DNA of 64,000 nt from Cupriavidus necator N-1. Its GTDB lineage: Bacteria; Pseudomonadota; Gammaproteobacteria; Burkholderiales; Burkholderiaceae. Below are positions 9,585 to 18,024 of the stretch, one piece after another. Made by a program: the position numbers and the translations under genes. The notes beneath the pieces are model-generated. The model did not search any database. It was given only the letters and a program-made list of their open reading frames with translations, and had not been told where the DNA came from. The stretch spans positions 1,860,001 to 1,924,000 of the forward strand of contig NC_015726.1 of assembly GCF_000219215.1 (NCBI RefSeq). Direction: 5' to 3'. Numbering within the stretch: position 1 is the first letter of the stretch; each line of letters opens with the position of its first letter.

Positions 9585-12500
9585 ATGGCGCGCTGCACAA
9601 TTTGCGGGTTTGAGAATGCCATTGGCGCCAATTTTTGTGAGCAATGCGGCAACCGGCTGGCGCGCCTCTGCCCGCGCTGTGGCCACGAACTGAGCCCGGC
9701 GGCGCGCTTCTGCAACGCTTGCGGCGAGCCCGTCAGCGAAATACCGCAAGCCTCGTCCGCCGCCCCCGTTCATTACACTCCACCGCACCTGGCCGAGCGC
9801 ATCCGGGCCGAGCAGGCGGCGCTGGAAGCCCGGGGAGAGACCGCCGGCGAACGCAAGACCATCACCGTGCTGTTTGCCGACATGGCGGGCTCGACCGCAC
9901 TGATCCACGACCGGGACCCGGAAGAGGCAAACCGCCTGATTACCCCCGTCATCGAGCTGATGATGGAGGCCGTGCATTACTACGAGGGCTACGTGGCCAA
10001 GTCGTTGGGCGACGGCATCCTCGCGCTGTTCGGTGCGCCCATCGCCCATGAGGACCATACCCAGCGCGCGCTGTACGCGGCGCTGCGCATGCAGGAGGCA
10101 ATGCACCGGCACAGCGACAAGCTGCGGCTGGAGCAGGGCATCTCGCTGCAGATCCGGGTGGGCGTCCACACGGGCGAGGTAGTCGTGCGCTCGATCCGCA
10201 AGGACGACCTGCACACCGACTATGACCCGGTGGGGCACACGATCCACATTGCTGCGCGGATGGAGACGATGGCCGCGCCCTCGTCCATTCTCGTGAGCGA
10301 AACCTCCCACAAGCTCGCGCAGGGGTACTTCGAGTTCAAGGCGCTGGGAGAGGCCCAGGTCAAAGGCATCCCCGAGCCGCTCGCGGTCTATGAAGTGCTT
10401 GGTCTGGGGGCATTGCGTACGCGCTTGCAAGTGGCAGCGCACCGCGGCCTGGCCCGCTTCGTGGGCCGCGCAGCCGAACTGGAGGCGCTGCACCTGGCGC
10501 TGGACCAGTCCACCGCCGGACACGGGCAGATCGTCGCGGTGGTGGGGGAGGCCGGGGTCGGCAAGTCGCGGCTGTTCCACGAGTTCAAGGCGCGCTCGCA
10601 GAGCGCCTGCCTGGTGCTGGAGACCTTCTCGGTGTCGCACGGCAAAGCCTTTGCTTATTTGCCGCTCATCGAACTCCTGAGGAATTATTTCCAGCTCACC
10701 GCTCAGGACGACAAGCGGCGCTGCCACGAGAAGGTCGCGGGCAAGATCGTCACGCTGGAGCGCAGTCTTGAAGACGTCATGCCTTACCTGCTGTATCTGC
10801 TGGGCATCAGCGAGCTCGGCTCGGCGCTGGCGGACATGGGTGCCAGCCTTCGGCGCGAGCGCACGTTCGAGGCCATCACGCGTCTTCTGGTGCGAGAGAG
10901 CCTTAATCAGCCCGTCGAGTTGCTGTTCGAGGACCTTCAGTGGCTGGACAGCGAGACCGAAGCCTTCCTCGCTTACTTCATCGAGCGAATGGCGCAGGCC
11001 CGGATGCTGCTGCTTGTGAACTACCGCCCCGAGTATCAGTGCGCGTGGGGGCACAAGGACAATGGCACCGCATTGCGGCTCGCCCCCCTCGGTCCAGCCG
11101 AGGCGCAAGGCTTGCTCGGCGACTTGCTGGGCAATGACCCCAGCCTCGCGCCGCTCAGGCAGCTTATCCTCGAAAAAACCGAGGGCAATCCCTTTTTCTT
11201 GGAGGAGGTCGTCCAGACTCTGGCCGAGGAAAAGGCGCTGCTCGGTGAACCCGGCCATTACCGTATCGAAAAGACCCCGGCCGCGCTGCATATTCCGACC
11301 ACGGTACAGGGCGTGCTCGCGGCGCGCATGGACCGGCTGCCACTCGCGCAGAAGGAACTGCTGCAGACCCTGGCCGTGATCGGCAAGGAATTCCCCTTGA
11401 GCCTGATCCGGCAGGTCACCGGGCAGTCCGAGGAGCGCCTCTATCCACTGCTGGCCGGCCTGCAGGCGGGAGAGTTTATCTACGGGCGGCCGGCATTCCC
11501 GGAAGTCGAGTATGCGTTCAAGCACGCCCTCACCCAGGAAGTCGCAGGCCACTCTCTGCTCTCGGAACAGCGCGGCGCGTTACATGAGCGCACAGGCCGG
11601 GCCATCGAGATCCTCTTCCGGCATCACTTGAGAGACCACTGCAGCGAACTGGCACATCACTACAGTCTCAGCGGCAATATCCCCAAGGCGGTGGAGTACC
11701 TGCATTGCGCCGGGCGTCAGGCCGTTGAGCGTTCGGCGCATCTTGACGCCATCCGTCACCTGAGTACGGCGCTGGAGTTGCTCAAGCGCCTGCCCGACGC
11801 GCCCGAACGCGCGCGCCAGGATCTTGCCTTGCGCGTCACCCTTGGCCCAGCCTTGATTGCTGCGAGAGGTTATGCCTCGTCGGAGGTGGAGGCCAACTAT
11901 GCCCGAGCCCTGACCTTGTGCGAACACGGTGGTGAAACCCCGCAGCTGTTCCAGGTGAAGTTGGGATTGCGCACTTTCTTTTCACTTCGTGCGCAGCATC
12001 ACACGGCGTATGAATTAGGGGAGGCGCTGCTCGAGTTGGCTGAGAACGCGCAAGACCCGGTGCTGCTCGAGCACGCTCATATCGCGCTGGGAGGATCGTC
12101 GCTCTTTCTGGGCAAGTTCCACCAGGCCCGGGCGCACCTGGAGCGGGGGCTTGCCCACTATGACCCTGAACGGCGTCAGGCCCATAACGCACTCTATGAG
12201 ATGGACCATGGGGTCCGTGGCCTCTGCCTTCTGGGATGGGTCTTATGGCTGCAGGGCTTTCCGGCTCAGGCCAGCAAGGCTGCCCAAGAGGCGCTGGCGC
12301 TGGCCCGCAGGCTTTCTCATCCTTTCAGCCTCGCTCTCGGCCTGGCCTTTGCCGCCGAATTGCATCAGCTGCGGCATGAGACACAACTGGCCCGGGAGTG
12401 CGCCGACGCCACCATCACGCTCTCGACCGAGCAAGGATTTCCGTTCTGGCTCGCATGGGGAACCATCTTGCGGGGCTGGGCGCTGGCCGAGCAGGGGAGC

Positions 12501-12998
12501 AGTGAGGAGGGCATTGCCCAGATACGCGAGGGCCTGGCCGCCTACCAGGCCACGGGCGCCGAGCTGGGGCGGCCTTATTTTCTGGCCCTGCTGGCCCAAA
12601 CCTACCAGAACGCCGGCCAGGCGCAGGCGGGACTGGACGTGCTGGCTGACGCGCTGGCCACGGTCGGCAACACGGGGGAACGTTTCTTTGAAGCGGAGTT
12701 GCATCGGCTCCAGGCGGAACTGCTTCTCCATCGCCCGGACGGGGCTGCTGACCCCGAAGCGGCGGCAGCGTGCTTTCATCGGTCCATCGCCATCGGCCGC
12801 CAGCAAGGCGCGAAGTCGCTCGAGCTGCGCGCGGCGCTGGGTCTGGCTCGGCTATGGCAAGACCAGGACAATGCGGAAGTTGCGCGGCAGATGCTGGCCG
12901 GCCTGCATGAGTCCTTCACGGAAGGGTTCGACACCGCTGAGTGGCAGCAGGCCAGGGCACTGCTGGATGCTGCGCGACCATCCGGCCAGCGCGACTGA
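9585..12998 (+). CDS. Zinc-ribbon / class III cyclase / AAA ATPase / TPR-type signalling protein
   Basis: Large cytoplasmic multidomain protein, 1137 residues. It opens with a double zinc ribbon (CTICG...CEQCG, CPRCG...CNACG; residues 4-50). A class III adenylate/guanylate cyclase domain follows (about 88-260), with ITVLFADMAGSTALIHD supplying a metal aspartate and KSLGDGILALFGAP the second. An AAA-type ATPase begins near 290 (Walker A VVGEAGVGKS). A long helical C-terminal part with TPR-like repeats fills residues 650-1130. This architecture is widespread, but partners are rarely known. GGGGAGG precedes the ATG. It is a single gene in an accessory region. It may make cyclic AMP, or use the cyclase fold only as a sensor. 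Confidence 0.88.
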   Translation: MARCTICGFENAIGANFCEQCGNRLARLCPRCGHELSPAARFCNACGEPVSEIPQASSAAPVHYTPPHLAERIRAEQAALEARGETAGERKTITVLFADMAGSTALIHDRDPEEANRLITPVIELMMEAVHYYEGYVAKSLGDGILALFGAPIAHEDHTQRALYAALRMQEAMHRHSDKLRLEQGISLQIRVGVHTGEVVVRSIRKDDLHTDYDPVGHTIHIAARMETMAAPSSILVSETSHKLAQGYFEFKALGEAQVKGIPEPLAVYEVLGLGALRTRLQVAAHRGLARFVGRAAELEALHLALDQSTAGHGQIVAVVGEAGVGKSRLFHEFKARSQSACLVLETFSVSHGKAFAYLPLIELLRNYFQLTAQDDKRRCHEKVAGKIVTLERSLEDVMPYLLYLLGISELGSALADMGASLRRERTFEAITRLLVRESLNQPVELLFEDLQWLDSETEAFLAYFIERMAQARMLLLVNYRPEYQCAWGHKDNGTALRLAPLGPAEAQGLLGDLLGNDPSLAPLRQLILEKTEGNPFFLEEVVQTLAEEKALLGEPGHYRIEKTPAALHIPTTVQGVLAARMDRLPLAQKELLQTLAVIGKEFPLSLIRQVTGQSEERLYPLLAGLQAGEFIYGRPAFPEVEYAFKHALTQEVAGHSLLSEQRGALHERTGRAIEILFRHHLRDHCSELAHHYSLSGNIPKAVEYLHCAGRQAVERSAHLDAIRHLSTALELLKRLPDAPERARQDLALRVTLGPALIAARGYASSEVEANYARALTLCEHGGETPQLFQVKLGLRTFFSLRAQHHTAYELGEALLELAENAQDPVLLEHAHIALGGSSLFLGKFHQARAHLERGLAHYDPERRQAHNALYEMDHGVRGLCLLGWVLWLQGFPAQASKAAQEALALARRLSHPFSLALGLAFAAELHQLRHETQLARECADATITLSTEQGFPFWLAWGTILRGWALAEQGSSEEGIAQIREGLAAYQATGAELGRPYFLALLAQTYQNAGQAQAGLDVLADALATVGNTGERFFEAELHRLQAELLLHRPDGAADPEAAAACFHRSIAIGRQQGAKSLELRAALGLARLWQDQDNAEVARQMLAGLHESFTEGFDTAEWQQARALLDAARPSGQRD

Positions 12999-13035
12999 GA
13001 AGCGCTGGCTCACCTCGTCAAGGGAGGTATGCTCC

Positions 13036-13300
13036 CTTCTCGAAATTGCCCGCCAGCAGGCTGCCGAATCCCGTGGGACGATCCGCCAGGCCGAGCGTGC
13101 ACCAGGCGGCAAGGCATTGCGGGGTCTCCATCGGCATGCTGTCCAAGCTGGAGAACGGCAAGGGCGTCAATCTCGAGCACGCCTTGCGTGTGATGGACGA
13201 ACTGGGGTTGACGATGCTGGTCGTTCCCAAGGCACACGCGCCTTGGCTCGAACAGGCAGCGGCCCATGCGGCCAAGATCGCGGCGAGGCTGTGGCCAGGG
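13036..13300 (+). pseudogene. Degraded XRE/HipB-like helix-turn-helix gene
   Basis: From 13115 one frame reads CGVSIGMLSKLENGKGVNLE, then HALRVMDELGLTMLVV, the second half of an XRE/HipB-type helix-turn-helix. The first half (LLEIARQQAAESRG, near 13040) sits in another frame, and no start joins them, so the gene has at least one frameshift. It may be the leftover antitoxin of a HipAB-like pair; no hipA-like gene is present. From 13301 to 13590 I see no gene or clear structure. Confidence 0.5.
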
Positions 13301-13590
13301 AACAGCATGCCTGGCGGGAAGAGTAGGGCCGCGCTCAGGATGGGCGTCATTCTCGGATACGGTCCGCGATCGGTGCGGAAATGCCATTCGCTTGGCGTGC
13401 GGATGTGCCTTCCGCCTTGCTGAGAGCTCTTGTCCCGATTCAGCGTGGTGACGACGTCTTCGACGGTTTGGGTCGCGCCGTTGGCGTACGCCTTGCTTGC
13501 AGTTGCTGCGCAGGTTTTGCATCCTCCGCTCGGACGTGCCCGGCCTCCTGGCCGGCCAGATTTCTAAGAACACAATTGCCGGATCAATCA

Positions 13591-14253
13591 TCAGCCCGGG
13601 CGATTGGGGGGGGTGGTCCAGCCATTCTCGAACACCATCTCGTCCAGGGATTGCCGTCTGGCCCAGTCTTCCTGTTCCAGCATCGGCTTCTCATAGAAGG
13701 TGTCGACCTGGCCGAGGCACAGCACAGCCACTGGCCGGGCACCGGGCGGCAGCCGCAGCAGCCGGCCAAGCTGTTCCGGGTCGAACAAGGAAACCCAGCC
13801 CACGCCGATTCCCTCCGCGCGCGCAGCAAGCCAGAGGTTCTGGATGGCGCAGGCCACCGAAGCGAGATCCATGTCCGGCATGGTGCGCCGACCGAAGATA
13901 TGCCGCTCACGTCCATCCATCAGCGCCGCCACCAGGACTTCCCCGCAGTCCAGGATGCCCTCTACCTTGAGTCGCATGAACTCGTCCTCGCGTTCGCCCA
14001 GGGCGATCGCGGTGCGCTGGCGTTCGGCATCGACCAGCGCGTGGACCTGCGTTCTCAGGCTCCTGTCAGTGATGCGGATGAAGCGCCAGGGTTGCATGAA
14101 GCCGACGCTGGGGGCGAGATGCGCAGCGTGCAACAAGCGTTCCAGCAATGCAGGATCGAGCGGGTCCGGCCGAAAGTGGCGCATGTCGCGACGCTCCCGG
14201 ATGACGCGATAGACGGCGGCAATTTCACTGTCGCTGTAGCGATATGGGTTCAT
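13591..14253 (-). CDS. bluB: 5,6-dimethylbenzimidazole synthase (BluB)
   Basis: Flavin-destructase-type nitroreductase of 220 residues that would convert reduced FMN to 5,6-dimethylbenzimidazole, the lower ligand of cobalamin. Family hallmarks are RRDMRHFRPDPLDP near the start, APSVGFMQPWRFI, and the C-terminal EQEDWARRQSLDEMVFENGW. The ATG at 14253 (MNPYRYSDSEI) is chosen from family length. No other cobalamin genes and no cobalamin riboswitch were seen nearby, so the gene stands alone beside a mobile module. A general nitroreductase is the alternative, but the C-terminus is BluB-like. Confidence 0.85.
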   Translation of the reverse strand: MNPYRYSDSEIAAVYRVIRERRDMRHFRPDPLDPALLERLLHAAHLAPSVGFMQPWRFIRITDRSLRTQVHALVDAERQRTAIALGEREDEFMRLKVEGILDCGEVLVAALMDGRERHIFGRRTMPDMDLASVACAIQNLWLAARAEGIGVGWVSLFDPEQLGRLLRLPPGARPVAVLCLGQVDTFYEKPMLEQEDWARRQSLDEMVFENGWTTPPNRPG

Positions 14254-14369
14254 GGCTTGAATAGCGTGGTGGTGGCGCTTGGGCGGGAGGGAAAGTCGCA
14301 ATGCAGGGAGCTTGCCTCGATGGTACCGTGACGATAGACGGCTATGCGATGTTGCGATGCGGGCTCATC

Positions 14370-15623
14370 CTAGGTCTTGCTGGTCCAGCCGATCCGGTGC
14401 CGCTCCTGCGTCGCCGCGTGTCGCGCATCCTCTTCGCTGTGCAGGTAAGCGCTGGTGGTGGCGATCGAGGCATGGCCAAAGTTGTCGCGCACGAAACGCA
14501 GGTCGACCTGCTGGTCGGTCATGTGCGAGCCGGCGGTGTGGCGCAGCCAGTGCGCCGAGGCGCTGGCCAGGACATCGGCCTGCGCCTCCCACTCGGGCCC
14601 GCGCGCCCGCAGGCGCTCGGCCGCCATGCCGAACACCTCTTTCAGAATCAGGTGCAGGGCCCCGCGTGACAGGGCCTTCTCGCGGCCCGTCTCACGGCCG
14701 ATCACCGACAGCACCAACGGGCGCGTTTCCCCAGGCTGCGGGTTAGGCGGCAGTCCGTGGGCGCGGCGGTAGCGCGCCAGCTCGGCGATGAGCTCGTCGG
14801 TGGCCGGTACCAGGCGCACCTTGTTGCCCTTGCCGGTCACCTCCAGCCACCAGCGCTCGATGCCTTGGGCATCGCGCCGGCAGAAGAACGCACCCATGGT
14901 CGTGGCTGTCAATTCGGACGCGCGCAAGCCACCCAGATAGAGCACGGTCAGTATCCATCGGCAGCGCGCCGCATGCAGGCGCTCGCGCGCGGTGGCGGTC
15001 GGCATCGCCGCGACGGTGTCTTTCACGGTCGCCCACCAGTCATGGCTCAGGTAGCGCGTGATGCGCGGCCTGGTGGGCGTGCGCCGGCGGCGGGCGAGCG
15101 CGAGCGGGTTGCCAGCCAGGTAGCCGGCCTCGGTCAGCCAGGCGAAGAGGGCGTTCAGGATTACCATCGCCTGGCGCACGCTGCCGGCCGACAACGACCC
15201 GGCAAAGGGGCGCCAGTCCGAATGGCTGCGCGCGAGCTTCTTGCTGCCGCTCAGGACCCAGCGCGCGGCCGGTTGCGGGTCGGCCAGGAAGCGCTCGTAG
15301 GCGAGCAGGTCTTCGTGCGTGAGCGAGGACAGCGGCTTGCCCAGTTGCAGGACCGCCCACAGGATCAGCCGCTCGACCTCGCGCCGGTAGGTGGCGAGTG
15401 TCGCCGCGCTATCGGCATAGCGCGCGAGCCAGGCGGTGACGGCGGCCAGGTCGTCGGCCGCAGCGATCCGTGTGGCCGTGGCTGGGGCGCGATTACTGCC
15501 GGCGGCACCAGACAACGGCGGGGTGAGGCGCAGGCGCTCGAGCGGGATGGGGAGCGGGGCGGGCAGGCTTTCTACCGGTTGAATGGGGAGCAGTTCCATG
15601 AGCGGGTGACGGCAGGGGCGCAT
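14370..15623 (-). CDS. Tyrosine-family site-specific recombinase/integrase
   Basis: Integrase of the tyrosine recombinase family, 417 residues, with an N-terminal core-binding (SAM-like) domain (about 55-180) and a catalytic domain. Catalytic residues visible: Arg in YLGGLRASELTA, HxxR in HWLRHTAGSH, the later His in DNFGHASIATT, and Tyr in SAYLHSEED. It is divergent from the KfrA-like gene with a 126-bp AT-rich gap, an arrangement found repeatedly in Burkholderiaceae mobile modules. Partial copies of its 3' end at 9277 and near 17733 suggest past activity here. Starts at 15623 and 15599 are both possible; neither has a clear ribosome site. Confidence 0.92.
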   Translation of the reverse strand: MRPCRHPLMELLPIQPVESLPAPLPIPLERLRLTPPLSGAAGSNRAPATATRIAAADDLAAVTAWLARYADSAATLATYRREVERLILWAVLQLGKPLSSLTHEDLLAYERFLADPQPAARWVLSGSKKLARSHSDWRPFAGSLSAGSVRQAMVILNALFAWLTEAGYLAGNPLALARRRRTPTRPRITRYLSHDWWATVKDTVAAMPTATARERLHAARCRWILTVLYLGGLRASELTATTMGAFFCRRDAQGIERWWLEVTGKGNKVRLVPATDELIAELARYRRAHGLPPNPQPGETRPLVLSVIGRETGREKALSRGALHLILKEVFGMAAERLRARGPEWEAQADVLASASAHWLRHTAGSHMTDQQVDLRFVRDNFGHASIATTSAYLHSEEDARHAATQERHRIGWTSKT

Positions 15624-15649
15624 CGTTTTGCATCAATATACCATCATGA

Positions 15650-15673
15650 TAGACATAAGCGCAGTTATGTCTA
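15650..15673. promoter_or_regulatory. Inverted repeat, candidate KfrA operator
   Basis: A perfect 9-bp inverted repeat TAGACATAA-N6-TTATGTCTA lies in the AT-rich gap between the integrase and kfrA-like genes. KfrA proteins bind their own promoter through inverted repeats, so this is a natural candidate for autoregulation and for control of the integrase. Confidence 0.6.
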
Positions 15674-15704
15674 AAGTATTCGCCTAGAAATTAGTTTTTA
15701 TACG

Positions 15705-15719
15705 TATTACGTAGTAATA
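15705..15719. promoter_or_regulatory. Second short inverted repeat near kfrA start
   Basis: A perfect TATTAC-GTA-GTAATA palindrome sits 31 bp before the kfrA-like start, inside the AT-rich promoter. It could be a second operator site or part of a recombination site used by the divergent integrase. Confidence 0.4.
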
Positions 15720-15749
15720 TTTTGATGTCACTCCACTCATTTTGCCCTG

Positions 15750-16859
15750 ATGCCCGCTGCCGACATGGATCTGAACGTCGCCACCCTGCAGGCCGCGATG
15801 GCCAACGACATTGCCGAGCTGCGCAGCCGTTTCCCCGAAACCCGCGCGCTGTACCGCGAGGTCTGCGGCCTGCTGTTCTTCCGCTACGGCATCACGCCCA
15901 CCGCGAACAAGCTCTATAGCCTGGTACGCAAGGGCAGCATGGGCACGCCCGCTGAGGTGCTGCAGGCGTTCTGGCAGGAGCTGCGCGGGCGCACGCGCGT
16001 CACCATCGACCATCCCGACTTGCCGGATGCGTTGAAGGACATCGCCGCCGGGGCGGTCCAGACCATCTGGCAGGCGGCCAACGAGGCCGCCACCGGCGAG
16101 CTGGCTACGCTGCGCGCCGAGGCCCGCCATGCGGCCAGCGTCGCCGAGGCCGAGCGCGACGCGGCGCGGACCGAGACCGCGGCAGCCCGGGAGGAGGTGG
16201 CCGCCACCTCAGCGCAGCTGGCCGAGGCGCGCCAGGCGCACGACGCCGTGCACGCGGAGCTGGCCGCGGAGCGGCAGGCGCACGCGGCGACCCAGGCCCG
16301 GCTGGAGGCGGGGCGGGCGGAACTGGACGCTGCCGGGCGGCAGCTGGCGGAGCTGCGCACCCAATTCTCGACCGAGCTGGAGCGCGCCCGCGAGCAGGTG
16401 ACCCTCGCGCAGGAACGGGCCGAGGCCAGCGAGCGGCGGAGCCTGCGCGAGCTGGACGCCGAGCGTACCGCGCGCCAGAAGAGCGAGCGCACGGCCGAAG
16501 AGCTGCGCGGCGAACTGGTGGCGGCGCGCAGCGAGGCCCGCGACGCGGCCGTGGTGCAGGCCGAAGTCCGCGCACGGCTCGAGGCCCAGGCCGCGGCGCT
16601 CACTGAGCGGCTCACCGAGCGGCTCGCGGCCGCCGAAGCGGCGCAGCGCCAGGCAGCCGTCGACCGGGACGCGGCGCAGGCGAAGTTGGGCGCGGCGCAG
16701 CGCCGGGCCGAACGGGCCGAGGTCGAAGCGGCGCTGGCGCGCCAGTTGTTGGCAGAATTGCGGGTGGCGCCACCCGGGCGGGAGAGCGGGCGGCGGCGCA
16801 AGGCCGGCGGCCCGGCGCCGACCGACAAGCAGGCGCAAGGCGAAAAGCTGGACGAATAG
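15750..16859 (+). CDS. KfrA-like DNA-binding protein with long coiled coil
   Basis: KfrA family protein, 369 residues. An N-terminal DNA-binding domain (about 10-110, containing FFRYGITPTANKLYSLVRKG) is followed by some 230 residues of uninterrupted alanine/glutamate/arginine-rich coiled coil. In plasmids KfrA binds DNA, represses its own gene and aids segregation. Here it sits in an integrase/KfrA/H-NS chromosomal module and probably organises or silences it. Met6 (15765) is an alternative start. The frame stops at TAG but stays open for 29 further codons (see findings), so the tail may have been shortened by a recent nonsense change. Confidence 0.85.
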   Translation: MPAADMDLNVATLQAAMANDIAELRSRFPETRALYREVCGLLFFRYGITPTANKLYSLVRKGSMGTPAEVLQAFWQELRGRTRVTIDHPDLPDALKDIAAGAVQTIWQAANEAATGELATLRAEARHAASVAEAERDAARTETAAAREEVAATSAQLAEARQAHDAVHAELAAERQAHAATQARLEAGRAELDAAGRQLAELRTQFSTELERAREQVTLAQERAEASERRSLRELDAERTARQKSERTAEELRGELVAARSEARDAAVVQAEVRARLEAQAAALTERLTERLAAAEAAQRQAAVDRDAAQAKLGAAQRRAERAEVEAALARQLLAELRVAPPGRESGRRRKAGGPAPTDKQAQGEKLDE

Positions 16860-16932
16860 CAAGAAGACAAGCAGGGCGCGCCGACGGCCGCCTCCAACCC
16901 GGATGACAGTAGCGACAGCAGTGACGACAGCA

Positions 16933-17208
16933 ATGACAGCAAAAACTGAGCGGGCGGCGGCGATCCGCTGGATCCAGGCGGAGATGGCCGACTACGGGCT
17001 GACCATGGAGGAGTTGGCAGCGGCGGGGTGCTTCGATCCGCCGCCCCCTCCGCCACCGCCGCCACCCGCCCCAGCGCCACCGCCACCACCAGTGGTCTGC
17101 TACCGCAACGCCGCGGGGCAAAGTTGGGACGGGCAGGGCGAGATGCCCGACTGGCTGCGGCGGGCGGTCAATGCGGGGCAGAGCGTGGAGTTTTTTCGGG
17201 TCGGATAG
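16933..17208 (+). CDS. H-NS family protein with polyproline linker
   Basis: Small nucleoid-associated protein of about 91 residues. A short helix (IRWIQAEMADYGLTMEELAA) is followed by a run of about 17 prolines with two alanines, then the C-terminal H-NS DNA-binding domain (YRNAAGQSWDGQGEMPDWL). The N-terminal oligomerisation helices of full-length H-NS are mostly missing. It would bind AT-rich DNA, perhaps as a modulator of resident H-NS, and probably silences the module it travels with. It follows the kfrA-like gene closely. An in-frame ATG at 16903 is an alternative start. No strong ribosome site is seen, so coupling to kfrA is possible. Confidence 0.7.
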   Translation: MTAKTERAAAIRWIQAEMADYGLTMEELAAAGCFDPPPPPPPPPPAPAPPPPPVVCYRNAAGQSWDGQGEMPDWLRRAVNAGQSVEFFRVG

Positions 17209-17373
17209 AACTGATCGAAAGGTTGCAGCCTTGCAGCGGGCCGAATCCGAGGGGGCGTTCGAACGCCCAACTGCTGGCCGGGTGGGGATGCGATGCTTCA
17301 GGTGTACGCCCGTCCGACAGCGGAGAGTATCGCTGCGAAGTTGGGCTTGACTGGTCCCTGAGCAAATGGATTG

Positions 17374-17405
17374 GGCGCGGTTCTCGAAAGGGGCCGCGCC
17401 TTTTT
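17374..17405 (+). terminator. Rho-independent terminator after the kfrA/H-NS genes
   Basis: GGCGCGG and CCGCGCC arms with a 13-base loop are followed by five T residues. It lies 165 bp beyond the H-NS-like gene and would end that transcript. Confidence 0.7.
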
Positions 17406-17732
17406 GTTTGCTGGTGGCGGTAGTAAGGGGAGACCGCGCCAAAGCGGATTGCTCCCGCGATAACGCCATGGGTGCTATCGCGAGCACGGGCGAGCGGGCA
17501 AATGGGGGGCTACATTCGCTGTACCTGTTGCGCTAAGGCGCATACGGGGTCGCCGCAGAACTCGGGGAATATTGCATCAAGGCCGAGTTCGCTCGAATAG
17601 CTTCCCGTGAGTTGCAGTTATACAGGTGCCGGCACGCAGGGGCGGACGCCACGGGCCAGAATCTCCATGACTGGATGGCAACGCCGCAGCGGGTGCGTCG
17701 CGGCGCGGGAAGACTCGGCCCGCGTGGCGTTG

Positions 17733-17765
17733 TTCCGCCATCGCTCCTGCGTTGCTGCGTGCCGT
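17733..17765 (-). pseudogene. Possible third integrase-tail remnant
   Basis: The minus strand here reads RHAATQERWR, near-identical to the integrase C-terminal RHAATQERHR, with the shared core CGCTCCTGCGT on the plus strand. Similarity is short (about 30 bp) and imperfect. The rest of 17406-17791 holds no gene that I recognise. Confidence 0.35.
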
Positions 17766-17791
17766 AGATCGCGGCCACATAGGAGACCATC

Positions 17792-17932
17792 ATGCCACTT
17801 GCAAGAACCACACTCGTGCTTTGCGTCATGTACCTCGCCCTCGCAACGGGCGGATGCGCGCCAGTGGACCCGGCCACAGCCACAACCACATCGTGCATCA
17901 CGCTGGCGCAATGCGACCTCTATTCAGGCTGA
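17792..17932 (+). CDS. Small putative lipoprotein
   Basis: A 46-residue reading frame with an AGGAG ribosome site 6 bp before ATG. The sequence begins MPLARTTLVLCVMYLAL and continues ATGGCAPVDP: a short charged start, a hydrophobic core and a cysteine at 22 in a lipobox-like setting (Thr-Gly-Gly-Cys, not the ideal Leu-Ala-Gly-Cys). The mature part is Thr/Ala-rich with two more cysteines. It lies 92 bp before another lipoprotein gene and upstream of the ECF sigma operon, so it may belong to an envelope-stress group. The function is unknown. Confidence 0.5.
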   Translation: MPLARTTLVLCVMYLALATGGCAPVDPATATTTSCITLAQCDLYSG

Positions 17933-18024
17933 ATCGCAAGGGAGGCCCTCGACGTCACGTCCCGGTGCTGCGCTCGTGCATCCCGGCTGGCAGTTCTCTC
18001 CATGATTCCTGACGGAGACCCATT

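Noticed and set aside
9198..11552. Very long minus-strand open frame (784 codons) opposite the cyclase-ATPase gene
   Set aside because: It is antisense to a protein with clear domains; its own translation is Gln/Arg/Leu-rich and shows no family. This is typical of GC-rich DNA.
14254..14369. Cobalamin riboswitch in front of bluB
   Set aside because: I looked for the conserved B12-box and stem pattern in the gap and found none.
16101..16790. Repeat array or CRISPR-like pattern
   Set aside because: The periodic GC-rich sequence is the codon pattern of the KfrA coiled coil, not DNA repeats.
17037..17092. Simple-sequence CCG/CCA repeat as a phase-variable tract
   Set aside because: It encodes the proline linker of the H-NS-like protein with varied codons; there is no homopolymer or uniform unit likely to slip.
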